NCBI GenBank assembly: GCA_949357655.1
Contig: CASHTG010000021.1
Coordinates: 124,001-188,000, forward strand
DNA from: Parascedosporium putredinis
Taxonomy: Eukaryota; Ascomycota; Sordariomycetes; Microascales; Microascaceae
DNA length: 64,000 bases
Reading direction: 5' to 3'
Shown: piece by piece, positions 36,906-47,791 of the stretch
How the letters are laid out: the number at the start of each line of letters is the position of its first letter
How positions within the stretch are numbered: the first letter of the stretch is position 1
Program-made: the position numbers and the translations under genes
Notes under the pieces: model-generated
What the model was told of the DNA's origin: nothing
Databases searched by the model: none
Seen by the model: only the letters and a program-made list of their open reading frames with translations

Positions 36906-38287
36906 CTTTGCGCTTTTGTTGGTGGAGGGAGTAGCTCGTTGAAAAAGGGCTTGCCTTTTGACCTGGTCAAAAGAGATAGTTCTGTCTGGGTAGGTGGGGA
37001 GGAGCCGTCGTTCGACTTTCGGGTGGAGTCAAGGACGTCTGGTGGGGTTCGGGTCGACAAGCCGTTCGAACGGGAAAACGTTGGCAAAGGAGCTATGATG
37101 TGTGAAGAGGGTTGTGAAGGCGAGGGCAACTCTAATGAAGGGGTTCTCGCAATGTGCCACGCAAGCTACAGATCTAGAGAAGGCGCGAGTTTCGATCGAT
37201 ACGCAATGATTTCTCGTCTCAATGGGTGAGTGAAAGCCTCGGAAGGAAAGTGGGTTCGGGAGGTGACGATGGTGGGGGTTTCCTCTTCCGATAAGGTGAG
37301 GGCGCCACCTTCCCCCGGCAAGTGGTTATTACGTTACCATGGCGGGGCATGGCAACAACCAGTCCTCAGAGGGGCAAATGGGGGAGGGGAAAAAGAAGAA
37401 AAAGAAGGAAAAAAACGAAACGGAAGAAGAAGGTCCAACCCAGTCTTATTTGGTGCCTGCAAAGACACTCGTTAAGCATGGCAAGGTTTTCTTGACTGGT
37501 ACGGTGCTTAGCCGCTTCGGGCTACAATCGGTGAGGTTGTTTTGAAAGCTCCGGCCTCGGTCGCATTGGGCACTGAGGCTTGACTCTCACCGTGGTGTTT
37601 GCAAATCATATTCTTTGATTGCGACTCACAAACTCCCTTCTCTACGAGTAGGTAGTTTTATCTCGAAGGAGCACCTGTAGCCTGGCTTTAACGAGGGCAC
37701 TCAGGACAGTCCAAGCCGCCAAAGCAAACATTTGAGAAATCATGGTTGGTATTAACTTGAGAGGCAAGCCGTTCGCAGCTCTATCTCTTCTCGTTGGTTC
37801 TGTTAGACTAAGCTCACTGCTAGTATTGTGCCCCTATCCTGGGCATCGATCTGGCAATGACAAACTCGAGCCCTTGCCAAAAATAAAATACCAAGTGTTC
37901 TGTTCATTCAACCTTTAAACGCCCGTATCCCTTCTGTGTAGACGTAACCTTGTACTCATCATTCCTGTGCTTCCTAGGCAGTTTCCTCCATTGACAGCAT
38001 TCATCCTACCCCTGCTCTCTCGCCCTCACTCGAGGGAAGAGGGGTGACCATCCATATAGACAAGTAAACACAATTCATAACTAAAACCTCATCCTGTCAA
38101 GCTCTGGCCTAGAAATCACGGGGCGACGTAGTGAACAAGGGAATTGAGAAAAGAAGCCGAGAGTAGCTGCTCTCGAAAAAGAAAAAAAGAAAAAGGCTTG
38201 CGGTACTTGTGTAAGATCAACGAGTAGCCCCTGGTGACAGGCAAAACGAAAGAATAAAGAGACGAGTGACAACCGTTTATTAGGCGT
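36906..38287. other. Intergenic, 1.4 kb, upstream of the SurE-TTL gene
   Basis: Presumed promoter of the SurE-TTL gene and 3' region of the CDK-site-rich gene. A purine-rich tract occupies about 37379-37430. No gene seen. Confidence 0.6.
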
Positions 38288-39703
38288 CTAAGGGCGGATC
38301 TTCTTGGCTGTATCGGAACTCAGACTTGACCCAGGTCGCTTCAAAGGGAGGCTAGTCTCGGACCTGCTCTTGACACGCGGCCATGAATCGAATGGACTAG
38401 TCCTGCCTTGAGGTCGAATAGGAGTGGAATCATCGAACTTGCTGTCCCGCGCGCGGGTTACACGGCGGGTATCAGGGGGACATGGGTGAGTAGCCGGGTG
38501 CGCTGGGGGTTGTCGGTCGTTCCTCCTTCTTGGTCACGGGGGTGTCGGGGGCCTCGGTCGTCTCCATGTCTTCTGGTCCGAGCTCGACGTCGGTATCGGC
38601 TTCTTCTGCCTCGAGCTCGCTCGGCTCTTGGGGCTTGGTGGGGAAGAGAAGGCGCGGTTTCATCGTGGATCGGGTCATGCGGCGCATAGATGGCTCCTCG
38701 CCGTCTTCAAGCGCCTCAGCGTCAGCGGGGTCCGCCTCTGCAAACTTGCGGAAAATCCTCTTTCCCCGGCTATGGAAGTTTAAGCAGTTAGTAAGGTACG
38801 AGTTGGGATTCGACCCCTCCTCATGAGGGAAAAAGAATTGGGCACTCCGGGGAAACCAAAAAAATTAAGGAAACGGTAAACGAAGAGAGATACTCACAAT
38901 ACGTAAACTAGGCCGTCCTCTCGCCCCATAGCGTCCTCAATTGTTTGGCGACCTTCTCCCGGGACGTGGACCTTGTTGCGCTTGCTTCGCCGCTTTACGG
39001 GTTCTTGCGCATCTCGGCTGGCGTTTCCGTAGAATGGGTTGTCCGCGCTCACCTCCTTGTTAGGAATGCGCTCTTTTGAGTCAGTGAAAATTTCAATAGG
39101 AGTCTCATCCTCCTCCGCTGTGAAGCTTTCGAGCGAAATGCCCGTGTACTTCTTGGCGCGCGCCTTTGAAGGGCTGGGCATAATTTCCTCGTCAGACGCG
39201 AATAGATTTCGGGCAATGGCCTGGATTCCGGCGTTCTTTTCCACCGGCGCCTTCTTGGGCGTTTTGGCTGGGGTAGGAATCATTCCGGCGACGCGCGAAA
39301 TGGTTGTGCTTGACGTTTGGAGGGTGGAAGACTTGTCGAGACCGAGAGAGGACGACGCTCTGGCTGAAGAGTGAGCACTGAGGCGACCAGTTTGTGGGGG
39401 TGTGAAAGAGTTGGAATCAACAGCAGCAGACGTTCGCACTCTCTTCTTGGGCGACTCAAAGGCGAGACCATGCCCGCCACGGAGGTTGCTTGGGTGCGCA
39501 CCTTCCTCGCGGGGCCGGGGCCAAATGGGTCGTGGTTGATGTGAGAGGAGGTGCGAGGCGGGGGTTCGGTTGCCAGCGCGCTGGGCAGAAATGCGAGCAG
39601 ACTTTCGAGGCGAATAAGGATCCCAGTGGTCGCCAAAGCCATGCTTAGGGGTGGGAGGAGTGCGAACGCCGGATGGCGGGGGTGACGGCGTTGAGGGCTC
39701 CAT
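38288..39703 (-). CDS. Uncharacterised nuclear protein with many CDK-type sites
   Basis: No family name recognised. ATG 39703 (MEPSTPSPPPSGVRTPPTPK) is preferred over the in-frame ATG 39775 because the Ser/Pro-rich start looks native. The protein is largely disordered and basic. It holds at least five S/T-P-x-K/R motifs (SPRK, SPKK, TPAK, TPKK, SPSK), a nuclear-localisation-like KRRSKRNK, and two segments that look conserved: ADNPFYGNA and EDGLVYVF-RGKRIFRKF across the intron, then TRSTMKPRLLFP. One intron, 38770-38897 (donor GTGAGT, junction at VYV-F). A frame break in ggggg 38475-38479 hides the true C-terminus, which continues DTRRVTRARDSKFDDSTPIR and ends AKKIRP. It is divergent from DUO1 with about 1 kb between them. 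The sequence fits a cell-cycle-regulated nuclear protein; this is inference. Confidence 0.75.
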
Positions 39704-40716
39704 GGCGAAGAGGAATACCGACTGGAGGGATGTTGGTTTGCTGGTGAAGGTTGGAAAAGGTGCCCGCACTTTCAAGTGAGAAGAGAATGGAGACGACGAA
39801 GCACTACTATGATAACAAATGAAGCCCGCAAGGTCCCTCTCCGTGTATCTAGTAAAGTATCGAATTTACTCAAGTCGCTGGGATTGTCTATCGGGTTCCG
39901 AGCTGTTGATGGAGAAGTCGGTGAAGAGAGCTTTTGTCGGCCACTCACAAGGGGTTCGGGCAGTTGGATTTGTCGGATTTCAAGAAAATAGAACACAGGA
40001 GCAAGAAAGAATGCAAAGAAAACGGGGATTGAAGGGGGATATGGAGCAATATCGAGGGAGCAATGAACTAGTGTAGAAGGTTGGATATTACAGGATTATG
40101 GAGTCATGGACAAGGTATGTTTAGGACTTGGTGGAATGAGGATTTAATCAAGGTGGGTGGGCAACCAAGGAAAGGGTGGAAAGGTCGGTGGCTGGTGTTG
40201 GCTTGAGTTTGGGGTTGGGCGGGAGGAATTTTCCAGCAAAGCCCTGCAGCATGCAGTGCAGGGGCGGACTTGCCTAGCCAGTCAGCCAGTCAACGCGTGC
40301 TCTGACCACCACGCGCGGAGTTCGTGTTGGCAGGGCAAACTTGACCAATGAAACGTGGCCATTGCCCATTTACACCCTCGAACGCGCCTTCCGAAGCGGG
40401 TCCTCAAACAAATACAGTGTCCATAGAAGCTCAATGCGCACTGGGTACCGTTCATCCAACCCCTCCAACATGCTCCCCGCAATCAGGCCTCAAGACAATC
40501 CACCCCACCAAAATAGAGCACGCGCTTGGTCTCAACATACCAAGCCCTGAGCCAACATCGACCCCTCCAGCCTATCGCGAGCCACTCATTGCCTCAGCCT
40601 TGACCTTTGGTAAACGTGGCTGGCCCACCGAGGTGATTGAGCGCCCACTCCTCCTGCATAGAAGCCTTGTCGCGAGATCCTTGATCACCACGCCTCGACC
40701 CCGGGAGTCCTTTACC
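39704..40716. other. Bidirectional promoter region between the CDK-site-rich gene and DUO1
   Basis: About 1 kb between two divergent start codons. It contains an MluI cell-cycle box at 40293-40298 followed shortly by ACGCGC. The DUO1 frame stays open upstream to 40348, but that extension does not look like a conserved N-terminus. Confidence 0.65.
40293..40298. promoter_or_regulatory. Candidate MluI cell-cycle box (MBF site)
   Basis: ACGCGT, the core bound by the yeast Mbp1-Swi6 factor at G1/S genes. It lies 419 bp upstream of DUO1 and 590 bp upstream of the divergent gene. The hexamer also occurs by chance in this window, so the call rests on position. Confidence 0.35.
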
Positions 40717-41650
40717 ATGGCGGACCACCTCGCCGACGACTCCTTGACAGAAGACATATGGGCCTCGCCCACGGCCGATAAACCTGTTCGCTCTCAGTCT
40801 GTGGAAAGGCCTCGGACGCCCAAGACGCCCAAGACGCCTAAGACACCGACTCGGGCGGCGTCGCCAACCTACGATCATGAAGCTGCCTTGCGTAAAGAGC
40901 TTGAAGGTGTTAAAAATGTGAACCGGGCCATTGAGGGTGTTATCGGGACACTGGAGCGGGCCCAAGCAAACATGGGTGTGCGTAGATATATGCTCTCTCC
41001 CTTACATTTCCTTCCGTTGCTCGATATTCGACGCCAGGGAGACTGGCGTGGGGCGCATGCCTTTTTTCTTTTTCTTCTTTCTTTTTCCTTCTTCTTCAGT
41101 TCTCTCAGTGTGCACCTAAACCGGGGTACAGCACAGCGACTAACTTTGTCATGTGCTTTTCTAGACTGTGTCCGGAACCGTTTCCAATGCCTCGGCGCTG
41201 CTCAACACCTGGACACGGATATTATCACAAACGGAACACAACCAACGTTTGGTTCTTAACCCAAGCTGGAAGGGTTCGACTCAAGATATCCTCGATATTG
41301 AGGCCGAGGCGATACAGAAGCAGCAAGCGGCAGAGCGCCGAGCACTCGAAGTGGAGAGGAGGCGCGAGGAGGCGAAGCGCCGCGCGGAAGAGGAAGAGCG
41401 CAGGAGACAAGCTGGTACCACTGCCGCTCCTCGAGCGACGCGAGGACTTCGGAGTCGCGGCCGAGGCGGCGTCAGCCGCATCGCTGGTACTGGGAGGGGC
41501 ACCAGCTCAGCGCCATCATCTGGCACCCAACTGCAGAGGAGTCTTTCGGGAGCAGGCGCGGGCCGTCGGGCATCATCTGGCATTGCAAGAAGCCGGGGCC
41601 TTGTGAGAGGGACCGGACGTGCAAGAGGTTCAAGGGGAGATGCGAAATAA
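40717..41650 (+). CDS. DUO1: DASH complex subunit Duo1
   Basis: Duo1 is part of the DASH/Dam1 complex that forms a ring on microtubules and couples kinetochores to the spindle in fungi. Exon 1 is 40717-40977 and exon 2 is 41165-41650 (donor GTGCGT, acceptor TCTAG); the product is about 248 aa. The N-terminus has a threefold PKT repeat (TPKTPKTPKTPTR). The Duo1 core follows as paired helices: LRKELEGVKNVNRAIEGVIG, then after the splice VSGTVSNASALLNTWTRILS and the hallmark EHNQRLVLNPSWKGSTQD. A charged coiled coil (RRALEVERRREEAKRRAEEE) and an Arg/Gly/Ser-rich tail complete it. I saw no frame break in this gene. It is convergent with RNase H2B, only 219 bp from it. Confidence 0.93.
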
Positions 41651-41869
41651 GAAGGTACTTTATTGGACAATGCCTTCTCTCACGACAGCGTTATTGCACC
41701 ATTTAGAGCTTTGTGTAAGATAATTCCAAGAAGTGACGTATCATGTCTGGTTCCGATTGCCGTTCCAAGAAGAAAATCAAATAAAAATTAAAAGAATACC
41801 CCTTTTCCTGATGACACCCATGCGCCGTCCTTGCCGCGAAAGAAAACCGTCCAAAAGATAAGAGATGGC

Positions 41870-43177
41870 CTATTTCTTCTTGAAGAAGTGGCTCAATTTT
41901 TCATCCCTGTCGTGTCGACTTTCTTGAGGTCACGGACGCCTCGGCTTTCCATGGCCTTTTTCTTCTTCTCCTCCTCTAGCTTGCGCTTCTTTTCTTGCTG
42001 CACTACATCCTCGTCCTCTTCTCTCCCGTGCTTCCGGCCATAGGTGCCGCCTCGCACCGCCACGGCTTCCGCGCGAATCTTGGCCAGCTCCGTCAGGTAG
42101 TCATCCAGAGGAGCGAAGTCGGTCCCGGACACGGCCTTGTCGCTAAACTTTTCCTTGAGGGGCGCGACGAGGCGGACAGGAATATAGCTACCGCAGATGA
42201 AGTCAAAGGCGACGCGGAGGCGTTGGAGAGCCAAGACTTCGGGCGAGGCCTGCATGGCGGTGGCGATGTCCTCTTCGGCAACGGCGGGTTCCTCCGCGAC
42301 AGAGGTGGCGGCCGTCGACGCCTGCGAGGCCGCAGAGGCCCCGTTGCTCTCCGCGGTGGCGGTGGAGGCTTGGGACTCGGCCGACTCCGTTAAGGGGGTC
42401 GAGGTGCCCGACGCCGCGGTGGGGATGTCGCGGCGCACCCTGGCGATCATGGGGGCCTGGAGAACTTTGGCTACGAACTTTTCCTCCATGGAGGGCGGTA
42501 GTGAACACTCGGCGAGCTTCTTCGCCTTGCCTAATATCACGCGGAATAGCTTCTCCTCGTTGATGCGGAACATGACCTCGCTTCCGGCCTCGACCGTATC
42601 GCAAACGGCCTTCATCCTCGACTCGAATAATCCACGCGTCTCGTCATTTCTCAGAATTTCGTTGAGGTGGGAGTCGTCCTCTGGGAGCTTCTCCAAGTGG
42701 TCGTCGCTGGCCAAAAACAGGCGCTTAGCATCGCTCTTGGGCGCGGTCTCGAGGAGAGCGGGAATGACGAGGAAAAGGGGGTCAAAGGGGGTGGCGATGA
42801 AGAGGTCGGCGCTTTTGGAAATGTAGCCATTGATGTCTTTGGGCTTCGTTTCCGTCGTCGTTTCGTCGGCGTCGTCTGCTTGTGTGGTGGTGGGCTGCTG
42901 CTCAAAGAGCCAGCTTCGCGGAGCCGCCGAGGGAGCGGAGATTTGGGTGAATTCGTAGACGCCGGATTCGGGACATACTAGGTATCGGGTGGGCTTGGAG
43001 TAACGGGGATTCGGAAGCGTAACGATCTTGGCCGCGGAGGAGGCGGCACGGGGAGGATGAAGGCGTGGGCGGGATTCGAACTCGGGGAGGGAGCGTGTAG
43101 ATGGACGTCGCCTCGGCGCCGCCCTGCGCGGATTCGGCGTCGGCGGCTGCAGGCTTCGATGCGCGGGTTCTTGCCAT
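41870..43177 (-). CDS. RNH202: Ribonuclease H2 subunit B
   Basis: RNase H2 removes ribonucleotides from DNA and RNA-DNA hybrids; subunit B helps anchor it to PCNA. ATG 43177 (MARTRASKPAAADAESAQGG). Family segments: KIVTLPNPRYSKPTRYLVC, PESGVYEFTQISAP, ATPFDPLFLVIPALL, then Ala/Ser/Thr-rich sequence, AFDFICGSYIPVRL and a charged coil (EEEKKKKAMESRGVRDLKK). In the frame as written the protein stops at 41893, but one more A in the five-base run 41897-41901 extends it to 41870 and reveals KKLSHFFKKK, a PCNA-interacting peptide of the kind expected at this end. Two more breaks (gggg 43084-43087 and 43050-43053) hide the segment SSNPAHAFILP near the N-terminus. No intron seen. About 435 aa. Confidence 0.93.
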
Positions 43178-43341
43178 TGAATAGGGTACTGTAAAAAGAT
43201 TGGCTGATAAGATATATATGGAAAGGTCGTCGTCGAGGAGAAAAAGAGAGGAGCTCGCAAAGCTTTTTGCTGTTGGAGAGAAGTTTGGTGGAGGGATGTG
43301 GTTGAAGGGTGCGTCGCGGGGACCAAGCTCCAAAAATCGAG

Positions 43342-43347
43342 ACGCGT
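43342..43347. promoter_or_regulatory. Candidate MluI cell-cycle box upstream of RNase H2B
   Basis: ACGCGT 165 bp upstream of the RNase H2B start codon. Yeast replication genes carry this element close to the start. Confidence 0.4.
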
Positions 43348-43858
43348 ATTATGGACGCAAACTCGTGGCTATTTCTCTACGAAAGCTAACTAGAGTCGCA
43401 AGCAAGGTTCCCAGCATCCGCAGCTCAGTATCTTCACCTAAGCTTAGGATTTTCTTTCTTTTTAAATTCACTTTAGAAGTGAGGCTACAGGCGTTTATCA
43501 TGAGATATCTGGCTTGCAAGTCGCGCGGCTCAAGTTCTCTCCCAGACTTGTGGAGCGCCGAAGCGGCGTTGGTTTATACCACCCACATCAGACTGACTTT
43601 TGCTTTACACTTTATATTCAAGGCCACACAATTTACTTTATTCAAATCATGCCAGACACTCACAGAGACAAGTGAGATCGAGAGGAGACTCAGATCGTGC
43701 TGACGTTACGGTAGGCGTGCCAAGGATTGGAGGGAACGAAGCTATCAATTCTACGTGCTGAGATGTTAGCTGTAGTTTTCTGAGGCTGTGGATGAAGTAT
43801 CACAGTGCCCAAGATATTCGCTGACTAACCAAATCAATTTAACTTGGACACGAAATTA

Positions 43859-43864
43859 ACGCGT
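43859..43864. promoter_or_regulatory. Candidate MluI cell-cycle box between RNase H2B and MCM10
   Basis: ACGCGT 682 bp from RNase H2B and about 840 bp from MCM10, followed at once by CCGCGCGGG. Confidence 0.35.
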
Positions 43865-44702
43865 CCGCGCGGGAGTACCAAATCTTCGCGTCCTTCCATA
43901 CTCTGAAATCAGCTTCTTGACGGGAAAAGGGTCCTTCGTCATTTCGAGCGAAACGGCTAAAACTGTCTCGCATGACATCTGATCCTTTCTGGAAAAACCG
44001 GCCAGGGAAGTTGTATGTTTTCTGGAGCATCACGTGTGTTGGGTCCAGTGTCTTTTTACCCCATCACCTTGTTGCTTGGTATGTTGTCTTAATCCATTCC
44101 CGGCACTACTGCGCTTGCCCGATGGCCAAAAGCAGGAGTGGGCACTTGGGTACCAATTAGTCAAGCAACCTGCAGGTGTCGCTGTCAGCAGCGTTTGCAG
44201 CACTTGGACTGACCGATCTTTGACACTGATTTTTGACATTCGAAAGTTTCAAGACGTCACAGTCGAGGTTGCACTTTTTGCTTGGCTTGAGACTGGCAGT
44301 TTGCCGTCTCCTTTTCCCACTTTAAGGCTGGGAAGAAAAAGACCTCTTTAAAAACTTTCAGGCGTTTCCCTTTTTTTCTTTTTCTGTTTTCTTTTCTTTA
44401 ACTCCCTTCCTTCGTTGTCTCCGGCATGGTTGCCATTTGATGCCGGCTGTTTGACTTGCATCCACTCTTGACCGCTTGCGCTGAGGCGCTCTTGGCCCAA
44501 AGGGTCTCGAAAGAGCCCGAGGCCGCCTCCCACAAGCCCCTTGTCGTTATCGACGCACCCTCTCGTGCTCCTCCCCTCGATCTCTGTCGCCATGCCTCTA
44601 CGTATGTTCCTTCGTCTCAACCAAGGCTGAGTGGAGGGCCTTGGGCATCGGTCTGTGTTTGGTCAACTGACTCCAGCTAGAACAACCCACCGATGAGCCA
44701 CA

Positions 44703-47039
44703 ATGGCCGCCCCGATCTCCCCACGAAGCCGCGATGAGCACCCCGGAGGCCGAGAAAAACTTCGTCGCATAGCGGAACGGACGTCGCCGTCTCCCTCTCC
44801 CCTACGGGGGCGAGGGCAATGAATAGTACACGAAGCTTGTCGAATGCCCTGTCGCTGGGTGACGGGGATGAGGACGACGACGATGATGACGACGAAGAAA
44901 CGCTTCAACTCAAGCTAGCGGAAATCCAGGCGAGGTTAAAGCTGAAAAAGATGCAGAAAGAAAGGTTGCAGGGTCGGTCTACCCCTGATCGTGCGGCTAT
45001 GTCGGGCTTAGGTTCTGCCGCCGCCCTCGTAAGAGGTGAATCGACAAGGTCCAAGCCCGGTTTGCAACCTGGGGGAGAAGTGCGCGCTTCTTCTGGTGCC
45101 GGTGCTAGTGCCGGCGCCGCAGCCACTGCTGCTGCACCACAGCCCACCGTCATACCTGCGTCTCCTGTTCGAAGGGTCCAACCGCCTGCAGTGCAAACAT
45201 CTCCTAGCCGCGTACTCTTAGGTATCGACAAGGGTTTGAGGGCAAAGGATATTTCACTAAGGCGGGCACCGAGCCTACGGAAACCGACGGAAAATGTCAC
45301 TGGACCAAAGTATCTGAGGACCAAATCCAACCCAGACTCCTCGCAGTCCTCTATTGAGCCGCCTCGCCCCAGGAGCTTCAATGAGAGGATTGCGGCTGCA
45401 AGAGGCGAAGAGGAGGAGCGGCGAGAGCGGCAAGAAAGGATACAAAGGCTTCGATCCAACGCCTTTGGCATGTCGCAAGGGGAGCTCGACCAGTACAAAG
45501 CTTCAGCAGTCTCCATACCCACAGAGGAGCTCCGACCCCTCGAGTTTTCCCGTGCTGACATCCTAGGCGCTCGGCCCAGCTCCGCCGGAGGTAATTTGCA
45601 GAGGAGCAATTCAACATCTGCAATCACTTCCTCCCAAGGCGAGAGGTCGCAGTCAGCAATGGCGGGTCGGAAAGCGACCGAGGACAACCAGGAAGCAGAG
45701 AGTGCATCTTTTGAGGCATACTCATCCTTCCACCTGTCGAAGCGCATCCTACCCCATGCAGCACTTGCTCGGCAGCTCCAAGGCAAGGCCATGTTCGGCA
45801 TCAAGGATCTACTAAAAGAGGTCAAGTCGCCTGATTATGCCCTCCCCGACGTAGAAGAAGACATTGTCATTTTCGCCATCGTCGCTAGCAAGTCGGAACC
45901 TAGGTCCCACAAGCCGACAGACAACGGAACCCAGGTAGCTGATCGGACCAAGTATATGGTAGTCACACTCGTGGACCTGCAATGGGAACTAGAATTGTTC
46001 CTCTTCAATTCGGGATTTACCCGGTTTTGGAAGATTCCTGAGGGGACTGTGGTTGCTATACTGAATCCCAACGTTATGGCTCCGCCCGCGTCACGCGTGC
46101 ATTCGGGCAAATTCAGTCTAGTCATCAACTCGGACGCCGACACGATCATCGAGATTGGCACAGCGCGGGATTTAGGCTTTTGCAAGTCGATGAAGAAGGA
46201 TGGAAAGCTATGCAATTCGTGGGTGAACAAGAAGCGAACGGAATTTTGCGAGTTCCACTCCAACGAGATTGTGAGGAAATCACGGGCAACGAGATCCGAG
46301 CTCAACCAGATTGGTTTTGGTAACGAGTACACCAAAAACAGAAACAGCCTCAGAAGGACTGGTTCGGGCCAAAAACTAGCACGGGCGCATCCTACGACCG
46401 AGAGACGCATAGCCACTGGTATGCTACCAAGTCGATGAGTGCGGCAACCCTCATCGACGGCGTTGCCGACAGAAAGGAGAGGGAAGAGGCGCTGAAGCGC
46501 AGGCTTATCGCCAAGGAAAAGGAAGCCAAGATTATGCAGGCGCTCAGCAAGTCCGGTAGTGGGGCCGGTCAGGAGTATATGCGCAAAGCGGGCCGCATGG
46601 CGGGAATAGTATCGTCGACGGCTTCTTCGGCGTCCCTGTCACAGCAGCAACAGTCACAGTCAACCGTCGTAGAGGGGGATAAACCGCCACCGGACGCTAG
46701 GAGTCTCGGCCTTCTCCTGCCGCGTGGGGATGCCTCTAGGTCTATCCATCTGAGCCCCATCAAGCGAAAGCGAGCGGATAGTTCCCAATCGTCGCGCTCG
46801 GGGGCACGGTGTCGGCGCTAGGTTGGGGCGGCTCGCTCAAGGACAAACTAGCACGGATGAAGGAGGGTGAGAAGCTAGTGCGGGAAGAAGCCGCATCTCC
46901 GATGAAGAAGAAAACGCGATTTGTCACTTCGAAAGGTATCCGCGAAGCAGGGCGGGAGAGCCTCGGGGAGGAGTTGGTGAGCAGACAAGTGGTACTTGAC
47001 ATGGACGATGACGATGATGAGCTCGTGATATTAAGGTGA
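44703..47039 (+). CDS. MCM10: DNA replication initiation factor Mcm10
   Basis: Mcm10 activates the CMG helicase at origins and travels with the replication fork in the nucleus. The recognisable core is FEAYSSFHLSKRILPHAALA, an OB-fold (DIVIFAIVASKSEPRSH to GKFSLVINSDADTIIEIGTA) and the zinc finger DLGFCKSMKKDGKLCNSWVN followed by KRTEFCEFH. A second conserved block, GREFYDRDTHT-like, appears here as YDRETHSHWYATKSMSAATL. ATG 44703 (MAAPISPRSRDEHPGGREKL) is the likely true start; a frame break just before 44819 makes the internal ATG 44819 look like the start. Further breaks lie in aaaaa 46371-46375 and ggggg 46800-46804; the last exposes LGWGGSLKDKLARMKEGEKL and the acidic end at 47039. About 780 aa. 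Divergent from RNase H2B. Confidence 0.94.
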
Positions 47040-47791
47040 GAGGAAGAGAGAGAGAGAGAGGGAGTGGGAAGAAACCAGAGTTTAACACGAAAGGGAAGAA
47101 GGCCTGGATTATATAGAGAAACAAGCACAGAGGGAGAGAGACATTGTGTGTGTGTGTGCGTGGGAGAGAGTGAGGAAGAGCGTGCGAATGCCGGGAAAGG
47201 AAATGGCTTGGATTCAACCGTCCACTATGGACTCTCGCTAGACATGAGCCACATGCGTATTGGCATGTGTGTGGGTGAGAGAATGTGTATATATATATCT
47301 CTCCACCGACCGTATACCCCCTTTGTTTTGTTATTTTTCTCGCGAGCATGCTCATGATAGTTCACAAGAAATATGAGGATACCTGTGCTAAGCTGTCTTT
47401 GCCAGTGGACTGACTTGTATCACGTCTTTTCATCGCGGACCGAGCTGCCAAAACTAGGTTGTTCCTTGCGTTGGGCTGAGCCCAGGAACCAAGTACTTGA
47501 TTCAATGGCATGGCCGTCTCCCATCCACCTATCAGTCAACATATATACAAAAAGTCGAACCTCTGCACTACTTGATCTCACGTTAAGCCGTCGGCAACAT
47601 CATGGTTAGTGCCCCAGCCTCGGCTCCCTTTCGACTTATATGGTAGAAATACCTGGAAAACGCTTTCCAAAGGGGAAAAAGAGGTGCCCGCTGAAATGTT
47701 GGCACAAGATAAGTAAACACGGCGGAAAAGAAAAGAGTGTTCCCACCATTCAATGAAAAGAAAGGGAAATTTTTTGGCAAGGCGCTCCTCC
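47040..47791. other. Convergent 3' region between MCM10 and the GH16 gene
   Basis: A 752-bp spacer starting with a GA-rich run (47041-47062) and a short TG run (about 47144-47157). No gene seen. Confidence 0.6.

Larger units (their letters stand above)
43178..44702. other. Divergent promoter region between RNase H2B and MCM10
   Basis: A 1.5 kb shared upstream region. It holds two MluI cell-cycle boxes (43342-43347 and 43859-43864) and a polypyrimidine tract just before MCM10 (about 44360-44410). No gene seen. Confidence 0.65.

Noticed and set aside
40348..40716. In-frame upstream extension of DUO1
   Set aside because: The extension is Thr/Pro-rich with no conserved feature, spans the candidate promoter box region's downstream side, and ATG 40717 gives a normal Duo1 length.
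43070..43087. tRNA B-box-like GTTCGAATCCCGC on the minus strand
   Set aside because: It lies in the RNase H2B coding sequence and has no A box or cloverleaf around it.
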